This document shows positions 56,912 to 64,000 of a DNA stretch of 64,000 bases, piece by piece. The position numbers and the translations under genes are program-made. The stretch is from Limobrevibacterium gyesilva. Lineage in GTDB: Bacteria; Pseudomonadota; Alphaproteobacteria; Acetobacterales; Acetobacteraceae. Location: the NCBI RefSeq assembly GCF_025989185.1, contig NZ_JAPDNT010000011.1, forward strand, positions 1 through 64,000, written 5' to 3'. The notes under the pieces were generated by a model. The model searched no databases. It worked only from the letters and a program-made list of their open reading frames with translations, and was not told the DNA's origin. Each line of letters starts with the position of its first letter. Position 1 is the first letter of the stretch.

Positions 56912-57715
56912 TCAGAAACTGGCCACCGAGCAGCTCGCGCCCTTTGCCTTGATCTTCGCGCAGAAGCTGGAGGCTTCGGTGGCGTCGGCGAAGCCGCCGG
57001 TGCGCAGGCGCCAGAAAGTCTTGCCCTCGTGCTCCACCTTCATGACCGCCGGCTTCCGGCCGCCGAGCACGTCCGGCATCTTCTTTTCCAGCCGCTGCCA
57101 TTCGCTCAGCGCCGCCTGTTCGGAAACCAGCGCCGCAAGCTGCACTTGCGCGCCGCGGCCCGCGGGGGCGGCGGAGGGAGCGGGGGTGGGGGCGGCCTTC
57201 GCCACAGCGGCAGGTTTCGGCGCGGGCGGCTTCGTGTCCGGCAGGGGCGAAACCAGGGCGGTGCCGGGGGTCGCCGGCGCGGCGGGGCTCAGCGACACGG
57301 TCTGGGCGGCGGGCACGGGGTTGGCCGCCACCGGCGGCGCTGCGGGCGCCGGAGCGGCGGCGAGGCGTTCCTGGGCCTTCAGGGCCTGCGGCGCTGGTGC
57401 TTCCGGCGGCGGCGCCAGCGCGGCGGTGTCGTCGGACTTGCCGGACAGGATGGCCTCGTCCGAGCCCGCCACCTGCAATCCGCCGGGATTCTCGGGCTTC
57501 ACCCGCAGCGGCCGGCTGTCCGCCTCGACCACGGGGATGCCGCTATGGCGGCGGCCGGTCAACGACCAGGCGCCGACGAGCACCAGCAGCGCGCCGCCGA
57601 TGCCGGCGGCGATCAGGACCAGGCGCCTGGTATTGGGATCCATCCCCTCGCGACGGCGGGGCACACGGTAGCTGGGGCCCATAGCGGGCATCGGGATGTC
57701 CAGTTCATCACGCAC
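56912..57715 (-). CDS. SPOR-domain membrane protein
   Basis: A 267-residue protein: a short cytoplasmic part, one span at about residues 31-48 ([19 protein letters not shown]), a Pro/Ala-rich periplasmic linker, and a C-terminal SPOR domain ([52 protein letters not shown]) that binds denuded peptidoglycan at division sites. GTG at 57715 is chosen because GGGGAG lies 9 bases upstream and the longer frame would overlap argS; ATG 57691 is possible. It follows argS closely, as in many alphaproteobacteria. Confidence 0.9.
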   Translation of the reverse strand: MRDELDIPMPAMGPSYRVPRRREGMDPNTRRLVLIAAGIGGALLVLVGAWSLTGRRHSGIPVVEADSRPLRVKPENPGGLQVAGSDEAILSGKSDDTAALAPPPEAPAPQALKAQERLAAAPAPAAPPVAANPVPAAQTVSLSPAAPATPGTALVSPLPDTKPPAPKPAAVAKAAPTPAPSAAPAGRGAQVQLAALVSEQAALSEWQRLEKKMPDVLGGRKPAVMKVEHEGKTFWRLRTGGFADATEASSFCAKIKAKGASCSVASF

Positions 57716-57744
57716 GGCGCCAATCTCCCCGCGCTGGTATGTGG

Positions 57745-59523
57745 CTAACGCATCTCCTCGACCGGGGTGACGCCCATGACCGCCAGACCGGAGCGAATCA
57801 CCACCGCCGTCGCGGCCACCAAGGCCACGCGGGCGAGGGTCTCGTCCCGGTTCTCGGGCTGCAGGAACCGCAGTGCAGCATCGTCCCGACCTCGGTTCCA
57901 CAGCATATGAAAGTCGGCCGCTAGATCATAGAGGAAAAACGCGATTCGGTGCGGCTCCCTTGCCAAAGCCGCGGCTTCCACCATGCGCGGCCAGGACAGC
58001 AGGCGGCGAATCACGGCCAGTTCGGCCTCGTTTTCCAGGCTTGCCAGCCGCACATCGGCCAGCGCCGAGTCGGACACCGCGTCGGCGCCGAACATCTCCG
58101 CGGCGGCGCGCAGCACGCTGCGGCAGCGGGCATGCGCGTATTGCACGTAGAACACCGGATTCTCGCGTGTCTGGGCGACGGCGGCGGCGATGTCGAACTC
58201 CATCTGCGCGTCGGACTTGCGCGTCAGCATGGTGAAGCGCACCGCGTCGCGGCCGACCTCGTCGAGCAGGTCGCGCAGGGTGATGAACGTGCCGGCGCGC
58301 TTGGACATGCGCACGGGCTCGCCGTCCTTCAGCACGTGCACGATCTGGCACAGCACCACGTCCAGGTTGCCGCCCAGCGCCTTCACCGCGGATTTCATGC
58401 GCGAGACATAGCCGCCATGGTCGGCGCCCCAGACGTCGATCAGCACCTCGAACCCGCGCGCGATCTTGTCCGCGTGGTAGGCGATGTCGTTGGCGAAATA
58501 CGTGTTGCTGCCGTCGGATTTGCGCAGCGGACGATCGACGTCGTCACCGAACAGGGTGGCGCGGAACAGGGTCTGCTGGCGCGGCTCCCAGTCATCCGGC
58601 AGCTTGCCCTTGGGCGGCTCCAGCGTGCCTTCGTAGATCAGGTCGGCGGCGCGCAGGCGCTCGATTACCGCGTCCGTCGCACCCGCCGCCGCCAGCGCGC
58701 GTTCGGAGGTGAACACGTCCTGCCGGACGCCCAGGGCGGCGAGGTCCTCGCGGATCGATTCCATCATCCGCTCGAGAGTGAAGTCGCGCACGGTATCGAG
58801 CCACAGATGCGGCGCGGCGATGCCGCCATCCGGCTCGGCGAGCGATTTGCCGTAGGTCTCCGCCAGCGCCTGGCCGACCGGGATCAGGTAGTCGCCGCGA
58901 TATTGCAGGCCGCCCGGCACTTCCTCGGTGAATTCGGCCTCGTCGATGGGCGAGCCGATGGCCTGCAGGTAGCGCCAGTAGGCAGCCCAGGCCAGCGCCG
59001 TGACCTGCGCGCCGGCGTCGTTGATGTAGAACTCCTTGGTGACGTCGTAGCCGCCCTTGGCCAGCAGGTTGGCGAGCGCGTCACCGACCACGGCGCCGCG
59101 GCAATGGCCGATATGCATGGGCCCCGTGGGGTTGGCGGAGACGTATTCCACGTTCGCCCGCCCCCCCTGCCCGACCGTGCTCTCGCCATAGGCCTCGCCG
59201 CTGCGCAGCACGTCCGGCAGCAAGGCGCGCCAGGATTCGGGCTTCAGCCGCAGGTTGACGAAGCCCGGCCCGGCCGCCGCGGCCTCGGCCACCAGCGGAT
59301 CGGTGGCGAGTGCGGACACGATCTGCGCCGCCAGCTCGGCCGGTTTGCGCCGGGCGGCCTTGGCGGCAACCATCGCGGCGTTGGTGGCCATGTCGCCATG
59401 CGCGGGGTCCTTCGCCGCCGTCACCTCGACGCGCGCCCCTACCTCGGCAGGCAGGTCGGGCGCCGCCGCCTGCAGGGCGTCGAGCACGCGGGAACGCATT
59501 TCGGCGTAGATGTTGTCGGTCAT
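57745..59523 (-). CDS. argS: Arginine--tRNA ligase
   Basis: The 592-residue class I synthetase. N-terminal Arg-S domain (about 1-110), HIGH motif in [19 protein letters not shown], the KMSKS-like [14 protein letters not shown], and the C-terminal DALR anticodon-binding domain ([17 protein letters not shown] onward). Length is normal. It is followed by the SPOR gene and preceded by dgt (15 bases), an arrangement common in alphaproteobacteria. Confidence 0.97.
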   Translation of the reverse strand: MTDNIYAEMRSRVLDALQAAAPDLPAEVGARVEVTAAKDPAHGDMATNAAMVAAKAARRKPAELAAQIVSALATDPLVAEAAAAGPGFVNLRLKPESWRALLPDVLRSGEAYGESTVGQGGRANVEYVSANPTGPMHIGHCRGAVVGDALANLLAKGGYDVTKEFYINDAGAQVTALAWAAYWRYLQAIGSPIDEAEFTEEVPGGLQYRGDYLIPVGQALAETYGKSLAEPDGGIAAPHLWLDTVRDFTLERMMESIREDLAALGVRQDVFTSERALAAAGATDAVIERLRAADLIYEGTLEPPKGKLPDDWEPRQQTLFRATLFGDDVDRPLRKSDGSNTYFANDIAYHADKIARGFEVLIDVWGADHGGYVSRMKSAVKALGGNLDVVLCQIVHVLKDGEPVRMSKRAGTFITLRDLLDEVGRDAVRFTMLTRKSDAQMEFDIAAAVAQTRENPVFYVQYAHARCRSVLRAAAEMFGADAVSDSALADVRLASLENEAELAVIRRLLSWPRMVEAAALAREPHRIAFFLYDLAADFHMLWNRGRDDAALRFLQPENRDETLARVALVAATAVVIRSGLAVMGVTPVEEMR

Positions 59524-59538
59524 AACGATCCTGGAAGG

Positions 59539-60690
59539 TCAGCCGGAGACGGAGATGTCGGTGAGGCGCAGGTGCTCGTCCATCGCGAACCGGTCGGTCA
59601 TGCCGGCGATGTAGTCGGCGACCATGGTGGCCCCGCGTTGCGTGCCCGGGCTTTCGCCGGCACGCGCGCGCCAGTCGTCCGGCAGCAGGCCGGGGTTGTC
59701 GTGCAGCAGGCCGAACAGCTCCGCGGTGATGCGGCGGGCCTTGTAGTGCATGCGGTTCTGCCGCCAGTGGCGGTACATGTGGGCGTAGAGGAATTCCTTG
59801 ATCACCCGGTTGGCTTCGGCCATCGCCGGGCTGAACGCCACCACCGGCGCCCTGGCGCGCCGGATCGCATCCGCGTCGACGGGGTCGAGGGCGGCAATGC
59901 GCCGGCGGGTCTCCTCGATCACGTCGGTGACCAGCACGTTGATGACGCGGCGGATGGTCTCGTGGCGCAGCCGCGGCGGCGGCACATCGAGGCTGGCGCG
60001 GCCGGCGGCGGCCAGGGCGTCGCCCACCACCGGCAGATGGCGGATGTCCTCGGTGCCGAACATGCGCGCGCGCAGCCCGTCGTCGAGATCGTGGCTGTGA
60101 TAGGCGATGTCGTCGGCCAGGGCCGCCACCTGGGCCTCGACGGAGGCGTGAGTGGCGAGGTCGAGCGGGTGGCGCTCATCGTATTCGGCGACATAAGGCG
60201 GCGGCTTGCGCAGCGGGCCGTTGTGCTTGGCCAGGCCCTCCAGCGTCTCCCAGGTCAGGTTCAGGCCGTCGAAGGCGGCGTAGCGGCTTTCCAGCAGGGT
60301 GACCACGCGCAAGGACTGGGCGTTGTGGTCGAAGCCGCCGAACGGCTTCATGGCAGCCGCAAGTGCGTCCTCGCCGGCATGGCCGAAAGGCGGGTGGCCA
60401 AGGTCGTGGGCCAGCGCCAGCGCTTCCGCAAGGTCCTCGTCAAGCCGCAGCTCGCGGGCGATGGAGCGGGCGATCTGCGCCACCTCGATGCTGTGGGTCA
60501 GGCGGGTGCGGTAGAAATCGCCCTCATGGTTGACGAAGACCTGGGTCTTGTATTGCAACTTGCGAAAGGCGGAGCTGTGGATGATGCGGTCGCGGTCGCG
60601 CTGGTAGGGGCTGCGCGTCGGCGCTTCCGGCTCCGGATGGAGCCGGCCGCGGGATGTTTCCGGTCTGACGGCCCATTGTGCACGGTTCAT
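59539..60690 (-). CDS. dgt: Deoxyguanosinetriphosphate triphosphohydrolase-like protein
   Basis: A 383-residue HD-domain dNTP triphosphohydrolase. The motifs RDRDRIIHSSAFRKLQYKTQ, RTRLTHSIEVAQIAR, LAHDLGHPPFGHAGEDAL and DDIAYHSHDLDDGL supply the four metal ligands. It resembles the type 1 Dgt subfamily of alphaproteobacteria. The start MNRAQWAVRPETS at 60690 is preferred over 60756. It is divergent from the Fe-S carrier gene by 68 bases and cotranscribed with argS. Confidence 0.93.
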   Translation of the reverse strand: MNRAQWAVRPETSRGRLHPEPEAPTRSPYQRDRDRIIHSSAFRKLQYKTQVFVNHEGDFYRTRLTHSIEVAQIARSIARELRLDEDLAEALALAHDLGHPPFGHAGEDALAAAMKPFGGFDHNAQSLRVVTLLESRYAAFDGLNLTWETLEGLAKHNGPLRKPPPYVAEYDERHPLDLATHASVEAQVAALADDIAYHSHDLDDGLRARMFGTEDIRHLPVVGDALAAAGRASLDVPPPRLRHETIRRVINVLVTDVIEETRRRIAALDPVDADAIRRARAPVVAFSPAMAEANRVIKEFLYAHMYRHWRQNRMHYKARRITAELFGLLHDNPGLLPDDWRARAGESPGTQRGATMVADYIAGMTDRFAMDEHLRLTDISVSG

Positions 60691-60758
60691 GGCCTGCGGC
60701 GCATACACCCTGGGGACCGGCCCTTCAATCCGCCGCCGGTTCCGCCTATGTTGCACGC

Positions 60759-61115
60759 ATGGACAGCACCACGGATTCCGTCTCCCTCGCCCCGTTCCGG
60801 CTGACCGACCGCGCGGCCGAGCGGATCGCCGAGATCGTCTCCGCCCAGGGCGGCGACGCGGCCCTGCGCGTGGAAGTGCTGGCCGGCGGCTGCAGCGGCT
60901 TCCAGTACCGCTTCGACCTGGATCGCACCCAGGCGGAGGACGACCTGGTGATCGAGCACAACGGCGCGCGCGTGTTCATCGACCCCGCAAGCCTGGACCT
61001 GCTGGCCGGCGCGGAGCTGGATTACGCCGACGCGCTGATGGGCAGCCATTTCGCCGTGCGCAACCCCAATGCCAGCTCGTCCTGCGGCTGCGGCACCAGC
61101 TTCGCTGTGGCCTGA
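60759..61115 (+). CDS. A-type iron-sulfur carrier protein (ErpA/IscA family)
   Basis: A 118-residue carrier that delivers Fe-S clusters to apoproteins. It has the family's three cysteines: VLAGGCSGFQYRF and the C-terminal SSSCGCGTSF, plus LTDRAAERIAEIVSAQG and FIDPASLDLLAGAELDY. It resembles the ErpA group. The ATG at 60759 is the first good start; it lies 6 bases before the xth start. The dgt-divergent position is usual for alphaproteobacteria. Confidence 0.92.
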   Translation: MDSTTDSVSLAPFRLTDRAAERIAEIVSAQGGDAALRVEVLAGGCSGFQYRFDLDRTQAEDDLVIEHNGARVFIDPASLDLLAGAELDYADALMGSHFAVRNPNASSSCGCGTSFAVA

Positions 61116-61121
61116 CAGCGC

Positions 61122-61892
61122 GTGAAGCTCGCCACCTGGAACGTCAATTCGATCCGCCAGCGCGAGGGGCATGTCCGCCGCTGGCTGGAGCAGGTGCAGC
61201 CGGACATTCTCGTGCTGCAGGAGATCAAGTGCGAGACCGCGGCCTTCCCCGCCCTGGGCTTCCAGGCGCTGGGATACCGCGCCGAGGCGGTGGGACAAAA
61301 GGCCTATAACGGCGTCGCCGTGCTGTCGCGCGTGCCGTTCGAGGTGACGCATCGCGCCCTGCCGGGATTGCCGGAGGACGATGCGCAGGCGCGGTATATC
61401 GAGCTGGCCGCGGACGGCGTGACGGTGATCGGCATCTATCTGCCCAACGGCAATTCCGGCGGCGATGCGGGATATGCCTACAAGCTGTCCTGGATGGACC
61501 TGCTGCGCCGGCGTGCGGCGGCGTTGCTGGACGTGGATGCGCCGCTGGCGATCCTGGGCGACTTCAACGTCTGCCCCACCGATGCCGACCTGGCGCCGGG
61601 CGCGCTGCCGCCCACCGACGCGCTGGTGCGGCCGGAGACGCGGGCGAAGTTCCGGGCGATGCTCTGGCTGGGGCTGACCGATGCGGTGCGGGCGTTGCAG
61701 CCGACCGGGCCGGCCTGGACGTTCTGGGACTACCAGGCCGCCGCCTGGCCACGCGACCAGGGGCTGCGCATCGACCATGCGCTGCTGTCGCCCACGCTGG
61801 CCGAGCGGCTGACGGCCGCCAGCCCGGACCGCCGCGAGCGTGGCGAGGACCAGCCTTCCGACCATGTGCCGGTGGTGGTGGAACTGGCCTGA
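61122..61892 (+). CDS. xth: Exodeoxyribonuclease III
   Basis: A 256-residue AP endonuclease/3' exonuclease. Catalytic motifs: ATWNVNSIRQRE, LQEIKCE (metal Glu), IGIYLPNGNS, LGDFNVCPTDAD, and the C-terminal SDHVPVVVEL (His). The GTG start at 61122 follows the erpA-like stop by 6 bases, so they are cotranscribed. The full family length is retained. Confidence 0.95.
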   Translation: MKLATWNVNSIRQREGHVRRWLEQVQPDILVLQEIKCETAAFPALGFQALGYRAEAVGQKAYNGVAVLSRVPFEVTHRALPGLPEDDAQARYIELAADGVTVIGIYLPNGNSGGDAGYAYKLSWMDLLRRRAAALLDVDAPLAILGDFNVCPTDADLAPGALPPTDALVRPETRAKFRAMLWLGLTDAVRALQPTGPAWTFWDYQAAAWPRDQGLRIDHALLSPTLAERLTAASPDRRERGEDQPSDHVPVVVELA

Positions 61893-61906
61893 ACGCCCCG
61901 GCCGCG

Positions 61907-62281
61907 TCAGCGCGGCAGCACGCGCGGGTTGATCGGCGGGTCTGGCTGGACGAGCGGGTCCGGCTTCGGCGGTGCGTCGAAATGGCCGGGCACGAACGTG
62001 ACGAGGCCGCCCCCGCCCTCGAAATTCCCCTTCACATAGCGGTAGGACCAGGGCCGGTGCTGGCGGTAACGGCCGTGCACCCAGTTGTATTGATACCCGT
62101 TCCAGCTCCAATAGCCCGGCACCCAGTCATAGCCGCGGCCCGGCGCGGGGGGAACCAGTTCGGGGCGGGGCGGCGGGCGGATACTGGGATCGTAAAGGCC
62201 GGCGGGCTGTGCCTGGGCGCCCCCGGACAGGGCCACGAGCGACAGCATCGCGAGGATCAGGGATCGAAGCAGGGCGCGCAT
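61907..62281 (-). CDS. Small exported protein with aromatic YxWxxGYW-type repeats
   Basis: A 124-residue protein with a signal peptide (LLRSLILAMLSLVALSGGAQA, cleavage about residue 24), then a Pro/Arg-rich segment and aromatic repeats YDWVPGYWSWNG, YQYNWVHGRYRQ, and YVKGNFE. This is the YXWGXW repeat pattern found in exported proteins of GC-rich proteobacteria, of unknown function. It converges with xth with a 14-base gap. No operon partner is evident. Confidence 0.8.
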   Translation of the reverse strand: MRALLRSLILAMLSLVALSGGAQAQPAGLYDPSIRPPPRPELVPPAPGRGYDWVPGYWSWNGYQYNWVHGRYRQHRPWSYRYVKGNFEGGGGLVTFVPGHFDAPPKPDPLVQPDPPINPRVLPR

Positions 62282-62384
62282 GAACGGCAGCCTAGACCGT
62301 CTGCGCGAGAGGTGAAACGGTTCCGTGCGTTCACGTCTGGCGGATTGGGCGCATCGGGTGGCGCCCATCGGGCCGGTCGCCGCC

Positions 62385-63971
62385 TCAGTCGCACCCGCCG
62401 GGCCGGCGGAACACGCATATCGCGGGATCATCAGGGCTGCCCGCGCCGAAGCAGGCTGTGGTTTCAAACCCTGGCAGGCGGTCCCCTGGCCGCCCGATCA
62501 AGAAATTGAACCGCCCGCTGTTTCTGGCGAGTTGCTCGTTCGGATATTGCGGCACCGGCTGCCCGTTCAACACCAACCGCAGTCGCAACCGGAATGGCAA
62601 GGTCTCCAGTTGCTGAACGGCTTCGAAGGTCTCGAAATAGATAGGCACGTCGCGGTGCAGGTAGGTGTAGCCGCCGCTGCGATAGACCGACAGCGTCCGT
62701 ACCCCCAGCCCGCATAGATTCGGCTCCGAGCGGGCGGCATCGAACGCCTGGACAACGGAACGGTCGCGGTGCCAGGCATTGGCCGGATAGGCCCGCGTAG
62801 CGGTCGCCGTGGCCACCGCACCGGCAATGACGACCGCCACCGCGATCGCCGTTGGAACGGTCGCGGCCCGGCGCAGGCGTATCACGCTTTGCAGCATCGA
62901 CGCAGTGCCGAGTCCGATCAGTACTGGCATGGCTGCGGATGCCAGAAAAATGAACCGCATCTCCTTGTGTGGCGTCATCGAGTGCAGCGCCACGGTCGCC
63001 ACCGCTGCGAATGCCAGGGCAGGCATTCGCGTCGCACCAAGCACCATGAGCCCCAACAGCAATGGTGCAACAATGTTCCACGCCACCGAGAAATAGGCAG
63101 GGAAATAGTACCAGGGCTCGACACCCAACGCGGCGCCCACGCCTTGCACCGCGTTACGGCTGAAGTTCAGCCATACCGACTGGAATGGCGCACCCCAGGT
63201 AAGCGTGTCGAGCAAGCCGCCGGTCAATGCCAAGGCCGCAAGGGTGCCCACGAGGACGGTGCCGAGGCGGGTATGGTCGCGGCCATGTTGCCACAACGCC
63301 GCGAGCGCCAGTGCCGGCGCATACTGGTAGCGCAAGCAACACGCCAGCCCGAACAATGCTCCAGCCAGCATGAGACGGCGCCGCGAGGGGCTACCGCCCG
63401 CTTGGACATCGCCCAGCCAGATGGCCCAGAACGCGGCATAGGTCGCCATCACCTCGGTCAGCACGGCCGGAGCGAAGTAGACGAGATCGAACCAGAAGGC
63501 GCAGAGCAGGCCGACAGCCACGGCGCCAGGCAAAGCGCAGCGCTGCTCTGCCATTCGGAACCCGACATACGGCACGCTGAGCGACGCGGCGATGACGCAG
63601 ATCCGGACCACGAGCACATATGTCGACGGATCCGGGCTGACCAACGCGGTCAGCCGCATAACAAGGGCGATCATGCCGGGCAGCAGCCAGGACCGAATGC
63701 CGTCGATGAACTCCCACGGCACGACGCCGCTGCCAAAAGCGAGGCGGTGCGCCTGCTCCAGATACTGGAACGTTTCGTCTTGGAAGATGATATAGGTGTG
63801 CGTCAGTACCACCCATAGCCGTAACCCGAGCGCGACACCGAGCACTGTCGCGAGGGCAAGGTTGCGGCCGCTTCGCGCCTGCGGAATGTGGGATTTACAT
63901 CGCACGAGGTCGGGCGCACCCCAAACCTTCGCAGGAAGCTCCGCGGCGGGCCCGGTGGGTGCGTCCCTCAT
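62385..63971 (-). CDS. GT22/ALG9-like membrane mannosyltransferase
   Basis: A 528-residue protein with about ten or more hydrophobic spans (first at about 38-55). The motif DETFQYLEQAHRLAFGSG in the first periplasmic loop carries the DE pair, and PHKEMRFIFL matches the HKExRF motif of eukaryotic ALG9/PIG-B (GPI and N-glycan) mannosyltransferases and their bacterial homologues. It should use a lipid-linked (polyprenyl-phosphate) sugar on the outer face of the inner membrane. The acceptor is unknown. No adjacent glycan genes are seen in the window. The start ATG at 63971 is 29 bases from the window edge; the frame's soluble N-terminus looks complete. Confidence 0.83.
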   Translation of the reverse strand: MRDAPTGPAAELPAKVWGAPDLVRCKSHIPQARSGRNLALATVLGVALGLRLWVVLTHTYIIFQDETFQYLEQAHRLAFGSGVVPWEFIDGIRSWLLPGMIALVMRLTALVSPDPSTYVLVVRICVIAASLSVPYVGFRMAEQRCALPGAVAVGLLCAFWFDLVYFAPAVLTEVMATYAAFWAIWLGDVQAGGSPSRRRLMLAGALFGLACCLRYQYAPALALAALWQHGRDHTRLGTVLVGTLAALALTGGLLDTLTWGAPFQSVWLNFSRNAVQGVGAALGVEPWYYFPAYFSVAWNIVAPLLLGLMVLGATRMPALAFAAVATVALHSMTPHKEMRFIFLASAAMPVLIGLGTASMLQSVIRLRRAATVPTAIAVAVVIAGAVATATATRAYPANAWHRDRSVVQAFDAARSEPNLCGLGVRTLSVYRSGGYTYLHRDVPIYFETFEAVQQLETLPFRLRLRLVLNGQPVPQYPNEQLARNSGRFNFLIGRPGDRLPGFETTACFGAGSPDDPAICVFRRPGGCD

Positions 63972-64000
63972 GGCGGTGGAAGCGCAGGCCAGCGATGTGG

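Overview
The window is GC-rich DNA from an alphaproteobacterium, most likely an Acetobacteraceae member (Rhodospirillales). This rests on gene order and family type: pyrB-pyrC'-plsY-dprA-topA-rnr, rpmG next to pleD, gyrA-coaD-cyclophilin, ssb divergent from uvrA behind a GAAC-N7-GAAC type LexA box, and the chain dgt-argS-SPOR-nagZ-M50 protease-scpA-scpB-tatB-tatC-serS. The taxon is inferred from these patterns; no search was run.

Layout. 1-4.9 kb: the start of comEC leaves the left edge; gltX, pyrB, a pyrC-like gene without the HxH zinc motif, and plsY follow. 4.9-12.9 kb: dprA, topA with a Lys/Ala tail, rnr, a ctpA-type protease and rpmG, all on the + strand and almost gapless. 13-22.6 kb: pleD, a phospholipid N-methyltransferase-like gene, two tiny membrane-protein genes, a GST, serine-glyoxylate aminotransferase, a fused FAD/Fe-S 2-hydroxyacid dehydrogenase, DUF924 and a thymidine phosphorylase-like enzyme.

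22.65-26.95 kb is the clearest accessory region: base composition is visibly less GC-rich. It holds a reverse transcriptase of the abortive-infection/unknown-group kind, two unknown membrane-anchored proteins and a broken serine-recombinase gene. This is the best candidate for an undescribed (probably anti-phage) system here.

27-33.6 kb: HD protein, 3-hydroxyacyl-CoA/carnitine dehydrogenase family enzyme, a conserved unknown, a degenerate EAL protein, DUF3253, a DUF1499 lipoprotein, an SbmA/YddA-type ABC exporter and YbjQ. 33.6-34 kb: a transposase scrap and tRNA-Lys(UUU). 34-45 kb: cyclophilin, coaD, gyrA, ssb, uvrA, epoxide hydrolase, a squalene/phytoene-synthase-like protein (NDUFAF6-like) and Fe/Mn superoxide dismutase.

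45-61.9 kb: yajC, a DUF815 ATPase, a Gfo/Idh oxidoreductase, then serS-tatC-tatB-scpB-scpA-M50-nagZ, interrupted by a 3 kb Gly/Ala-rich beta-solenoid surface-type protein gene before SPOR-argS-dgt. An A-type Fe-S carrier and xth follow. 62-64 kb: a small tryptophan/tyrosine-rich exported protein and a GT22/ALG9-like membrane glycosyltransferase. Most genes are housekeeping (translation, replication and repair, cell division, protein export, pyrimidine synthesis); the accessory items are the RT island, the surface protein, the IS scrap and the glycosyltransferase.
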